From positions 1 to 41,294 of the forward strand of contig CAUDEY010000018.1 in the NCBI GenBank assembly GCA_958448705.1: a stretch of DNA of 41,294 bases, written 5' to 3'. Source of the stretch: UMGS1322 sp900550765 (GTDB lineage: Bacteria > Bacillota > Clostridia > Christensenellales > QALW01). Made by a program: the position numbers and the translations under genes. The notes beneath the pieces were generated by a model. It did no database searches. It was not told the DNA's origin and was given only the letters and a program-made list of their open reading frames with translations. Below, piece after piece: positions 1 to 7,198 of this stretch; positions within the stretch are counted from its first letter, which is position 1, and every line of letters starts with the position of its first letter.

Positions 1-1250
1 ATGTATTCAACGACTACTACGCCAAGGATACCAGCAAGAAAATCCGGGCAGTGGTTAAGATGCGGGGCGAAGCCGGGGAGCATATCGCCAGCAATCCGCC
101 CTATGGGTACATAAAAGACCCGCAGGACAAAAAGAAATGGATTGTAGACGAAGAAGCGGCAAAGGTGGTGCAGCGTATCTTCAACCTCTGCATTGCCGGA
201 AAAGGCCCCATGCAGATTGCAAAAACCCTCACAGCCGACAGGGTGCTGACCGTCACCGCCTATCACGCCAGGCAAAAGGGCTGGGCTATGCCGGAGAACC
301 TATACCGTTGGAATACCAACGCCGTGCTTAGAATTTTGGAGCGGCGGGAGTACACGGGCTGTACCGTGAACTTCAAGACCTATACCAAGTCCCTGAAATT
401 CAAAAAGCGGATGGAAAACCCGGTTGAGAATCAACGAGTTTTTGAGGACACCCAGCCCGCCATCATTGAGAAGGGACAGTGGGAACGGGTACAGGAACTG
501 CGGAAGAACAAACGCAGGCCGACAAAAACAGGAAAGACCAGCATGTTCTCCGGTCTGCTCTACTGTGCCGACTGCGGAGCCAAGCTGTACTTCTGCACTT
601 GCAACACTTACAAGGACGACAGCCAGAACCATTTTGTCTGCTCCAATTACAAGAGCAACACCGGCTCCTGCAAAATCCACTATATCCGGGAACAGGTGCT
701 TTACCGGATTGTACTGGAAACCATACGGCAGACATTGAGTTATGTCCGTATGTTCCGGAAGGATTTCAAGCTGGAAATGCTGGCGCAGGACGAGGAAAGC
801 CGCAAGGCCGAACTGGCAGAAAAACAGAAAGCCCTCTCCGGGGCGAAAAAACGGATGGAGGACTTGGACCGGATTATCCAGCATATCTATGAGGACAATG
901 TGCTGGGCAAGCTGTCTGACAGCCGGTACCTAAAATTATCCCGCCAATATGAGAAGGAGCAGGCAGAGATTGAGCAGCTTGCCGCCGTACTGGAACGGGA
1001 AATTGAAACACAGGCCGGGCAGGTTTCCAATGTAAACGAGTTTCTGAAGCTGGTGGACAAGTACCTGGATATTCCGGAACTCGACGCCGCCATCCTCAAT
1101 GAGCTTGTGAGCAGGATCGTGGTACACAGTCCGGTAAGGGAGAACGGAAGGAAGCAGGTGCAAATTGACCTGTATTTCACCTATGTGGGGCAAATCCGCA
1201 TCCCTTTGAAGATTGGAAGGGAGTCCCTAAACGAATCGGAACCGGCGTGA
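1..1250 (+). CDS. Large serine recombinase, C-terminal part (5' end outside window)
   Basis: The frame is open from base 3, so the N-terminal catalytic resolvase domain lies outside the window. What remains is the recombinase domain (ends NPPYGYIKDP, then the conserved AxxVVQRIFNLC region), a zinc-ribbon region with CADC near residue 175 and a further pair of cysteines about 25 to 35 residues later, a long charged coiled coil (about residues 240 to 335), and a DUF4368-type tail ending with VSRIVVHSPV. Enzymes of this family cut and join att sites to integrate or excise integrative elements. The recombinase usually lies at one end of its element, so element DNA should lie to the left and the junction with host DNA just to the right. 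It is a different family member from the recombinase at 15409-17028, although the domain order is the same. Family call is firm; catalytic competence cannot be judged. Confidence 0.9.
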   Translation, partial: VFNDYYAKDTSKKIRAVVKMRGEAGEHIASNPPYGYIKDPQDKKKWIVDEEAAKVVQRIFNLCIAGKGPMQIAKTLTADRVLTVTAYHARQKGWAMPENLYRWNTNAVLRILERREYTGCTVNFKTYTKSLKFKKRMENPVENQRVFEDTQPAIIEKGQWERVQELRKNKRRPTKTGKTSMFSGLLYCADCGAKLYFCTCNTYKDDSQNHFVCSNYKSNTGSCKIHYIREQVLYRIVLETIRQTLSYVRMFRKDFKLEMLAQDEESRKAELAEKQKALSGAKKRMEDLDRIIQHIYEDNVLGKLSDSRYLKLSRQYEKEQAEIEQLAAVLEREIETQAGQVSNVNEFLKLVDKYLDIPELDAAILNELVSRIVVHSPVRENGRKQVQIDLYFTYVGQIRIPLKIGRESLNESEPA

Positions 1251-1282
1251 CCTGACACGCCGGTTCCTACCAAAATTCTTTT

Positions 1283-1409
1283 TACTTCCTTATGGGACGC
1301 TGCCGAATAGAAGAGGGCTTTTTCTGTATTGGCAGCTTTAAAGACTCCCAAAACTTCCTTCTTCGGCCAATGGGCTGCTCCGACAAAGCCAACCTCCGAT
1401 AAGGAAGTA
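1283..1409. repeat. 127-bp unit bounded by an 11-bp perfect inverted repeat
   Basis: TACTTCCTTAT at 1283-1293 is matched by ATAAGGAAGTA at 1399-1409. The unit lies directly after the recombinase stop. An internal GCTGCC/GGCAGC pair can also form. It could be the conserved end of the element to the left, or a small structured repeat. No start codon with a ribosome binding site was found inside it. Confidence 0.45.
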
Positions 1410-1445
1410 TTAAAAATAAACTTTTACGGCTAACAGATTGTAATG

Positions 1446-1483
1446 AAAAGCGGGTAAAAAGCCAACAGCTCTTTTCCCGCTTT
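1446..1483. terminator. Hairpin in the recombinase/GlcG convergent gap
   Basis: AAAGCGGG plus an A-rich stretch pairs with CTTTTCCCGCTTT across a loop of about 9 bases. It lies in a 430-bp gap between convergent genes and may stop transcription from the left. The following T-run is weak, so efficiency is uncertain. The rest of 1411-1680 is AT-rich, with another small palindrome (AGGAAAT TAT ATTTCCT, 1521-1537) and no gene. Confidence 0.5.
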
Positions 1484-1630
1484 CTTGTACTGCGTGGATA
1501 CTAAAACAACGTTTTTTTCGAGGAAATTATATTTCCTGTATTTTGCCGTAAAATAAGGCTTTTACCGTAAATTCTTGCCGCTCCATGGGCCCCTTTATCA
1601 TGCTTTGTTGGCTATAGGGCGCCGTATATA

Positions 1631-1655
1631 TTTTTGCAAATGCAAAAATTTTTTA
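1631..1655 (-). terminator. Possible terminator after the GlcG-like gene
   Basis: TTTTTGCA AA TGCAAAAA (1631-1648) is a perfect short hairpin flanked by A/T runs, 33 bases past the stop of the minus-strand gene. The GC content of the stem is low, so it is a weak candidate. Confidence 0.4.
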
Positions 1656-1680
1656 TATTATCCATCAACTTACACCCTGC

Positions 1681-2091
1681 TTACGTTATCGCTTCGTTGA
1701 ATACAGAAACAACATACTCTGCAATTTCACAATCCTGCTCTTCGGTTCCGCCGCCAACACCAATCCCCCCTACAATCTTTCCCTCAGCAAACAACGGATA
1801 GCCGCCGGCAACAAGGGTAATGCGAGGATCCTTTGCTTGGATTGCCATGAGGGAGGCGCCCTCTGCGGCAGCGGCGGCAACATCTTTTGTTTTACATTGT
1901 GTAATGGCCGCCGTATAAGCCTTGCCAGGAACAAGCGTAACGCTTAATACCAATGCTTCACCATATCTGCGATAAGCTCTTGGAAGTCCGTTCTCATCAC
2001 TGATAGCAAAACTAATATCAACGCCAATTTCTTTGCTTTTTTCCTTTGCCGCAGCACATAGCTTATCACACAATTCATCTTTTAAAATCAT
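1681..2091 (-). CDS. GlcG/HbpS family protein (heme-binding/DUF336-like fold)
   Basis: 136 residues from the ATG at 2091, which has a GAGGT seven bases upstream; an in-frame ATG at 2124 lacks a ribosome binding site. The sequence fits the GlcG/HbpS family: an N-terminal helix, a middle GKAYTAAITQ segment, AAAAEGASLM, and the glycine-rich VAGGYPLFAEGKIVGGIGVGG core followed by a C-terminal helix. Members include streptomycete HbpS, which binds heme, and many small proteins of unknown role encoded beside diol or glycolate metabolism genes. Here the only close neighbour is the AraC-type regulator directly upstream on the same strand. The family is clear; ligand and role are unknown. Confidence 0.85.
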   Translation of the reverse strand: MILKDELCDKLCAAAKEKSKEIGVDISFAISDENGLPRAYRRYGEALVLSVTLVPGKAYTAAITQCKTKDVAAAAAEGASLMAIQAKDPRITLVAGGYPLFAEGKIVGGIGVGGGTEEQDCEIAEYVVSVFNEAIT

Positions 2092-2163
2092 TATAGATAC
2101 CTCACTTTCAAATAACTTTTTCATAACAGAAAAAAAGCTCTGTAATTTCTTTGTTTATAATAT

Positions 2164-2199
2164 AACAAAAGGAACAAGCTTTTTACTTGCCTGTTCCTC
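2164..2199 (-). terminator. Intrinsic terminator after the AraC-type gene
   Basis: On the minus strand AGGAACA(ggc)AAG pairs with CTTGTTCCT over a short loop, with a three-base bulge, and is followed by TTTTGTT. It lies between the regulator stop (2212) and the GlcG-like gene, so the two genes may be only partly cotranscribed. Confidence 0.65.
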
Positions 2200-2211
2200 T
2201 AAAAAAATAAC

Positions 2212-3111
2212 CTATTTCTGTAATTGCTGCTTAAAGTGTAAAATATCCTCCTTGGGCGCGGCACCAAATATTTTTTTGTAATCTCGAATGAATTGCGATA
2301 CGCTCTCATATCCAACTTCTAATGAAGCTTCCGTTACATTTCGATTTTCATCCAACATCAGCCTCCGGGCCTCGGTCAATCGTAAACGCTTCTGACATTG
2401 CAGCGGTCCCATTCCCACCGCATTTTTGAACTTTTGGTGAAATAATGATACACTCATATTCTGCTGTTCTGCCAAACTTCCAACAGTGAAAGAACTACGA
2501 AAGTTTTGTTTAATCCAATTATTTGCTTCGTATATTTCGTCGATTTTCTGTATATTAGTAATGGTTTGTAAAAACTGTTTTCCGCAAGAACCGCAAAGAA
2601 CATAATAGATAATTTCACGTATAATATTCTTACGTATAAAATCTGAAGCAAGTGATTGTTTCATTGTTGAAAACAACCGATAGACCGATTGTATTACAGT
2701 ATCATCAGCCAAAATCCTCTGCTGCTTTGAAATAGACTCTTTCATGATTTTTTCTATCAAAGCATTATCTACGTCTAACACAGCAGCAATAACTTCATTA
2801 TTCGTCAGCTCCAATGCAATCGCCAAAAAATCTTGATGTTCTGAAAAGGACAGAATTGTTCCGCACAAGGGTGTATCTATTTTGGAAATAGAGTATTGTC
2901 CTGCCATATAGTCGATAATTCCGGAAGAAGTATACAGCCGGAATGTTCCGTCAAGAACAATATACAAATAGGGATTTTCAGTTTGTGGCATATAAATTTG
3001 CTTATCGGTAAAACGATAAGCCGTCATAGAGGAAATATTTTCTTTGTTATCGCTTTTTGTGAGAAAAATATTTCTAACCTCAAATTGCAGTTTTGAGAGA
3101 AACTCATTCAT
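2212..3111 (-). CDS. AraC family transcriptional regulator
   Basis: 299 residues. The C-terminal 100 residues form the double helix-turn-helix domain of the AraC family: FTVGSLAEQQNMSVSLFHQKFK for the first motif and NVTEASLEVGYESVSQFIRDYKKIFG (GYES-SQF-R-YK-FG) for the second. The N-terminal 170 residues resemble the cupin-like ligand-binding domain of AraC_N-type regulators, with hydrophobic strands such as PYLYIVLDGTFRLY. It probably responds to a small molecule and controls itself or the GlcG-like gene downstream. The gene has its own promoter at 3244-3273, back to back with the promoter of the phosphodiesterase gene. Confidence 0.93.
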   Translation of the reverse strand: MNEFLSKLQFEVRNIFLTKSDNKENISSMTAYRFTDKQIYMPQTENPYLYIVLDGTFRLYTSSGIIDYMAGQYSISKIDTPLCGTILSFSEHQDFLAIALELTNNEVIAAVLDVDNALIEKIMKESISKQQRILADDTVIQSVYRLFSTMKQSLASDFIRKNIIREIIYYVLCGSCGKQFLQTITNIQKIDEIYEANNWIKQNFRSSFTVGSLAEQQNMSVSLFHQKFKNAVGMGPLQCQKRLRLTEARRLMLDENRNVTEASLEVGYESVSQFIRDYKKIFGAAPKEDILHFKQQLQK

Positions 3112-3243
3112 AAGAGATCCCCACTTTGATTTTATGTAATATCAAATTATACAATTACCGCCCCTCATGGATACAAAATGCTGCGATATCACTGCGCAAA
3201 TACAATAAAATGTTCCCATCATTTTTTGCTTTATTATAAAAAA

Positions 3244-3273
3244 ATCATAGCATTTTTCCAGTTATGTTGTCAA
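3244..3273 (-). promoter_or_regulatory. Promoter of the AraC-type gene
   Basis: On the minus strand TTGACA (3273-3268), an 18-base spacer and TATGAT (3249-3244). The leader to the ATG at 3111 is about 130 bases. Confidence 0.7.
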
Positions 3274-3296
3274 TATTTTTTTAAATGTATTCCTGT

Positions 3297-3325
3297 TTGT
3301 TTTCTTTTATTTTTTATGCTATACT
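3297..3325 (+). promoter_or_regulatory. Extended -10 promoter of the phosphodiesterase gene
   Basis: TTGTTT (3297-3302), a 17-base spacer and TATACT (3320-3325), with TG one base before the -10 hexamer. It is divergent from the AraC-type gene promoter 24 bases away. Confidence 0.7.
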
Positions 3326-3385
3326 AAATAAAACAGCGGCGATGATTGACCGAAGCCGCAAAAGAAATAACGAGGTATTTTTACA

Positions 3386-3925
3386 ATGAAATTGCTGTTC
3401 GCATCCGATATCCATGGATCCCTATTTTATTGCCAAAAACTGCTGGAAGCCTTTGACGCTGAAAAAGCCGATAAACTGATTCTGCTGGGTGATCTGCTCT
3501 ATCATGGACCAAGGAATCCGTTGCCGGAAAAATATGCGCCCGCCGAAGTCGCTTCCCTGCTGAACCAAAGAAAAGAGCAAATCATAGCCGTTCAGGGCAA
3601 CTGTGATTCCGCCGTTGATCAAATGGTGCTGGAATTTCCCATTACAGCCCCTAACCTTTTACTTTTTTTAGGGCATCGGACGATATTCGTCACCCACGGC
3701 CACGTATTCTGCCCACAGACGCCGCCGCTTCTGCAGCGCGGCGATATCCTGATAAACGGGCATTTTCACCTTGGTGAAATCACAGAAAAAGATCCCTATA
3801 TTTATATGAACCCCGGCTCCGTCTCCTTGCCGAAAGATCATTTTCGGGGCTACCTGCTCTATCAGGACGAAACCTTTTTCCTCAAGACCCTATCTGGTGA
3901 AGTTAAAGAAGAATATAAATTATAA
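3386..3925 (+). CDS. YfcE/MJ0936-type metallophosphodiesterase
   Basis: 179 residues. All metal-binding motifs of the calcineurin-like superfamily are present: DIH at residues 8-10, GDLLYHG, GNCD, THGH and GHFH. Length and order match the YfcE/MJ0936 group of small cytoplasmic phosphodiesterases, which act on cyclic nucleotides or bis-p-nitrophenyl phosphate in vitro; their natural substrate is mostly unknown. A GAGG lies about 12 bases before the ATG. It is transcribed from its own promoter, and the hairpin just after the stop may separate it from the next gene. In many annotations this family is named yfcE; the precise orthology is not certain here. Confidence 0.9.
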   Translation: MKLLFASDIHGSLFYCQKLLEAFDAEKADKLILLGDLLYHGPRNPLPEKYAPAEVASLLNQRKEQIIAVQGNCDSAVDQMVLEFPITAPNLLLFLGHRTIFVTHGHVFCPQTPPLLQRGDILINGHFHLGEITEKDPYIYMNPGSVSLPKDHFRGYLLYQDETFFLKTLSGEVKEEYKL

Positions 3926-3942
3926 AAAATTGAATAACCCCT

Positions 3943-3981
3943 CCCCCTTTAGCCAATACTTGGTGCAAAGGGGGATTTTTT
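3943..3981 (+). terminator. Terminator whose 3' arm is the next gene's ribosome binding site
   Basis: CCCCCTTT (3943-3950) pairs with AAAGGGGG (3967-3974), an inner CCAA/TTGG pair extends the hairpin, and ATTTTTTA follows. The AAAGGGGG arm is also the only Shine-Dalgarno sequence of the ATG at 3982. Readthrough transcripts would therefore have this site sequestered. Confidence 0.7.
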
Positions 3982-4329
3982 ATGGAAAAATATATTATAT
4001 TCTTAACCTTGATCGCCATCCTGCTGTTTGCTCTCTGCACCTTTCCCGTACTGGGGCACACTGCCGATCACACCTATGTACTATGCCCAAAAACTGCTTA
4101 TGCCGAATGCATTTTAAAAACTGGCCCTTCCTGGAAGACCTCCGATTACGTGGTATTTCTGATTGACTCTTCCGATACAGCAACGGCCAAAACCATCCCT
4201 CACGGCAAAATTGTACAGGAATATCTCTTTAAAAGTGAACATACAATTCAAATGTGCAATCCCTTTTTACAATCGATTACTGCAAACGGTATCACCACGG
4301 TCGGAACCCCTTATATTATAATAAATTAA
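3982..4329 (+). CDS. Small exported or membrane-anchored protein of unknown function
   Basis: 115 residues. Residues 4-24 are a hydrophobic helix (IIFLTLIAILLFALCTFPVLG) that is either a signal peptide or an anchor. The remainder is a small domain with three cysteines and no motif I recognise. The ribosome binding site is GGGGG six bases before the ATG and lies inside the hairpin of 3943-3981. Only 19 bases separate it from the SpoIID-domain gene, so the two are probably an operon and may act together in the cell envelope; that is inference from position. Confidence 0.7.
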   Translation: MEKYIIFLTLIAILLFALCTFPVLGHTADHTYVLCPKTAYAECILKTGPSWKTSDYVVFLIDSSDTATAKTIPHGKIVQEYLFKSEHTIQMCNPFLQSITANGITTVGTPYIIIN

Positions 4330-4348
4330 GGACAGGCAGGAAATTATT

Positions 4349-5374
4349 ATGAACAAACTTTCTATATTTCTATCTTTTTTGTTAGCTATCGTTCTGCTGG
4401 GATTTTCCTTTTTTTATTTTGAACAAAAGGAAAATAACCAACTAACAGTCTCCGCTTCCGTTTCAGCCAAGGGGGAAACAATCAACAGCACAACACAAAA
4501 AGAGGAAACGGATCCGGAAGCTTCCGCACAGCCAACCCCCACGCCCCGCGAGGAGAAGATCATCCAAGTTAACAACAACGGGACCCTGCAGCCGATGGAG
4601 CTGGAAGAATATATCATTGAAGTCGTTGCCGGGGAGGTTTATCCTACCTATGAACCGGAAGCACTAAAAGCGCAGGCTGTAGCAGCAAGAACTTATTTAT
4701 ATTACAAAATGAGCGGCGGCGGCTGTGCCAATGGCGGCGATATTTGTACCAATTCCGCCCATTGCCAAGCCTTTAAATCTCAGGAGCAAATGCACAGCCA
4801 ATGGGGTTCTAATTACGAAAAATACTATAATGCTATTGCTTCTGCTGTTACCGAAACGGCCGGGGAAATTATAAAATATGCAAACAAGCCCATATGTGCA
4901 CTTTATCATTCATCCAGCGTAGGCAGTACCGAAGATTGCGTTTCCGTGTTTGGTGGAAGTCATCCTTATTTGATAAGCGTAGAAACGACTGCAGATAAGA
5001 GTGAAGAAGAACTTACGCAATCCTTAACACTCACCAAGGAAGAATTCATAAAAAAAATCAACGCAGCTTTTGACGATGTGAATATCGATTCCATTTCCAT
5101 AAAAATTGCCTCTTACACCGCAGCGGGAAGAGTTGCAACCGTACAAATAGGCGAAAAGACGATCAAAGCAACCGCCCTGCGTACAGCACTGGGCCTGCGT
5201 TCTACGGATTTTACCTTTGAAAACAATCAAACCAGTATCACCTTTTATATGAAAGGCCACGGCCACGGCGTAGGTATGAGCCAGCACGGCGCACAGGCAA
5301 TGGCACAGGAAGGCTACGATTACAAGCAGATATTAACCCATTATTACACCGGTACTACAATTGAACAGGCATAA
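4349..5374 (+). CDS. SpoIID/LytB domain protein
   Basis: 341 residues. An N-terminal membrane anchor (about residues 5-23) is followed by a Ser/Thr/Glu/Pro-rich linker and then the SpoIID domain: LEEYIIEVVAGEVYP with the glutamate region that is catalytic in SpoIID, EALKAQAVAARTYLYYK, a cysteine-containing loop (GGCANGGDICTNSAHC), YHSSSVGSTEDC, and the C-terminal GHGHGVGMSQHGA motif. SpoIID is a lytic transglycosylase that degrades peptidoglycan during engulfment with SpoIIP and SpoIIM; LytB paralogs modify amidase activity. No other sporulation gene is beside it, so it could be SpoIID itself or a paralog with a vegetative role. No gene symbol is assigned for that reason. Confidence 0.92.
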   Translation: MNKLSIFLSFLLAIVLLGFSFFYFEQKENNQLTVSASVSAKGETINSTTQKEETDPEASAQPTPTPREEKIIQVNNNGTLQPMELEEYIIEVVAGEVYPTYEPEALKAQAVAARTYLYYKMSGGGCANGGDICTNSAHCQAFKSQEQMHSQWGSNYEKYYNAIASAVTETAGEIIKYANKPICALYHSSSVGSTEDCVSVFGGSHPYLISVETTADKSEEELTQSLTLTKEEFIKKINAAFDDVNIDSISIKIASYTAAGRVATVQIGEKTIKATALRTALGLRSTDFTFENNQTSITFYMKGHGHGVGMSQHGAQAMAQEGYDYKQILTHYYTGTTIEQA

Positions 5375-5384
5375 AAAAGAGCTC

Positions 5385-5640
5385 TTGCCAAAGACCTCTC
5401 TCTTAGCTCCCCCTGTTAAGATTTATGAAAACGTTGCCTTCGGCTCCCCTTATCAGGGGAGCCGCCAACGCAGATGGCGAAGAAGCAGTCTCTGTTTTTC
5501 TGCGGCTCTCTGCTTCAGTCTCGCTGTCGCTCGACAGCTCCCTCATCCGAAGGAGCCGAGCCGGCGGAACAAGTCTTTTTATAAAAACAATCATGTTCTC
5601 CTTTACGTTTCCTTATATTCCGGTTCTTTTTAAAAGTCAA
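5385..5640. repeat. Noncoding GC-rich intergenic block with hairpins
   Basis: The composition differs from both neighbours. It contains a perfect hairpin GGCTCCCC/GGGGAGCC (5442-5463), GCTGTCGCTCGACAGC near 5524-5540, and several repeated GGAGCC and CTCC words. It looks like the mosaic dispersed intergenic repeats common in gut Bacillota. It may also end the spoIID-region transcript. I could not test for other copies outside the window. Confidence 0.45.
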
Positions 5641-5667
5641 ATCTTCTTATTAAAATGAGAATCCCCC

Positions 5668-5697
5668 TTGACCTGGCTTCATGAAATATAGTATAAT
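5668..5697 (+). promoter_or_regulatory. Promoter of the DUF5058-M20 operon
   Basis: TTGACC (5668-5673), an 18-base spacer and TATAAT (5692-5697), about 64 bases before the start codon. Confidence 0.75.
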
Positions 5698-5760
5698 ATT
5701 AAAAATTTTTATTTATTTTTTTCATGATTCCATCATATTTTTTACGAAGGAGGGATTTTT

Positions 5761-6498
5761 TTGGAATTTGATGTAAACAGTCCGATTATCTATTTGCTTG
5801 CGGCAATCGTCATTGCTTTTGTTATGGCGCAGTCCGTCTTTTTTTTGGTGCGTGCCCTGCGGCAAGCTAAACGGTTAGGCATGGACAAAAAACTGATACG
5901 CCGTACTATGACCACCTCAGCCGTCTTTACCATTGCACCGGCGGTAGCGATCGTTATCAGCGTCATCGCGCTGGCAAAGGATCTGGGGATTCCGCTGCCA
6001 TGGCTGCGCCTGAGCGTGGTAGGTTCTCTTTCCTATGAAACTGTCGCCGCCACCAATGCCGAAAGCGCTATGGGACTTGTTTTTGGTCAGGTAGAATCCT
6101 TAACGGCCTCCCAATACGTTACCATCGCATTGGTAATGACCATCAGTATCACCGTGGGCATATGGCTGGTAGCTGTAATCGGCAAAAAGATGCAAAAAGG
6201 CATGATTAATATTGAAAAGCGCGATAAAAAATGGAGCGATATTTTTAACAACGCAATGTTCATCGGTATGATCTCCGCTTTTTTAGGCTATGTGTTCTGC
6301 GACGTTACCAAGCTGTTTAATCATGACACCAGCGGTCTGATCCCCGTTGCCGTCATGATGGTTTCGGCCTTTGTAATGGCCTTCTGCGGTCTGCTGGTCT
6401 CCAAGCTGAAATGGCGCTGGGTGCAGGATTATGCACTGCCTATCAGTCTTGTTGCCGGAATGGCCTCTGCGGTGCCGATTACCGCGTGGTTGGGATAG
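5761..6498 (+). CDS. DUF5058 family integral membrane protein
   Basis: 245 residues from a TTG start; GGAGGG lies six bases upstream, which decides the start. At least five hydrophobic helices are visible (near residues 10-30, 55-75, 120-145, 165-190 and 195-245). The segment LRLSVVGSLSYETVAATNAES between the second and third helices is a likely functional loop and is characteristic of DUF5058. No biochemical function is established for the family as far as I know. The gene is the first of three, 15 bases before a second membrane protein and then a peptidase, which suggests an uptake system for a peptide-like or acylated amino acid substrate. That role is inference. Confidence 0.8.
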   Translation: MEFDVNSPIIYLLAAIVIAFVMAQSVFFLVRALRQAKRLGMDKKLIRRTMTTSAVFTIAPAVAIVISVIALAKDLGIPLPWLRLSVVGSLSYETVAATNAESAMGLVFGQVESLTASQYVTIALVMTISITVGIWLVAVIGKKMQKGMINIEKRDKKWSDIFNNAMFIGMISAFLGYVFCDVTKLFNHDTSGLIPVAVMMVSAFVMAFCGLLVSKLKWRWVQDYALPISLVAGMASAVPITAWLG

Positions 6499-6513
6499 AA
6501 AGGAGTACAAACA

Positions 6514-7185
6514 ATGAAAGACATAAAAAAAGAAGAATATATGGATTCCGTACATAAAAGCGGACGGATATGGAATCTTACTATGCTGGTAGTTATGCTG
6601 CTGTTTCCGATTGCAGTGGCACTGATATTTAAAGCCGTTCCAGATTGGCATGGGCTGCTTTTAGGCCTTATCTCTACTTTTCCTATGTATGCGGCTGTGG
6701 GCGTTGTTGAAGTTATCACCTACATTCCCATGCTGGGCGCAGGGGGATCATATCTTTCGTTTGTAACGGGAAATATCTCCAACTTAAAGCTGCCCTGCGC
6801 ATTAAACGCTCTGGAGCAGGCGGGCGTTAAAGCAAATTCTGAAGAGGGCGAGGTCATCTCTACGATTTCCATTGCAGTCTCCAGTATTGTTACCACTCTG
6901 ATCATCTTATTGGGCGTCATTCTTATTGTTCCGCTTACACCGGTACTGAATTCTCCTGTACTCGCCCCGGCCTTTGCCCAGATCCTTCCGGCGCTTTTCG
7001 GCGGCTTGGGTGTCGTATTTATCTCCAAAAACTGGAAAATATCCATTGCGCCGATTATTCTGATGCTGGCACTGTTTATTTTCATTCCGGCCATGAATGC
7101 CGGTACCGTAGGAATCATGGTTCCGGTAGGCGTAATATTTACCTTAATCGTATCGCGCATCATGTATAAAAAGGGCTGGCTGTAA
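6514..7185 (+). CDS. Polytopic membrane protein, partner of the DUF5058 protein
   Basis: 223 residues with about six hydrophobic helices, starting after a charged N-terminus of 20 residues. A conserved-looking loop IPMLGAGGSYLSFVTGNISNLKLP follows the second helix, and glycine/serine-rich re-entrant features of this kind occur in transporters. A GAAAGGAG ribosome binding site precedes the ATG. It lies 15 bases after the DUF5058 gene and 13 bases before the M20 gene. I do not recognise a named family. The tight linkage suggests that it and the DUF5058 protein are two subunits of one membrane complex. Confidence 0.75.
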   Translation: MKDIKKEEYMDSVHKSGRIWNLTMLVVMLLFPIAVALIFKAVPDWHGLLLGLISTFPMYAAVGVVEVITYIPMLGAGGSYLSFVTGNISNLKLPCALNALEQAGVKANSEEGEVISTISIAVSSIVTTLIILLGVILIVPLTPVLNSPVLAPAFAQILPALFGGLGVVFISKNWKISIAPIILMLALFIFIPAMNAGTVGIMVPVGVIFTLIVSRIMYKKGWL

Positions 7186-7198
7186 GGAGGCAAAAAAC

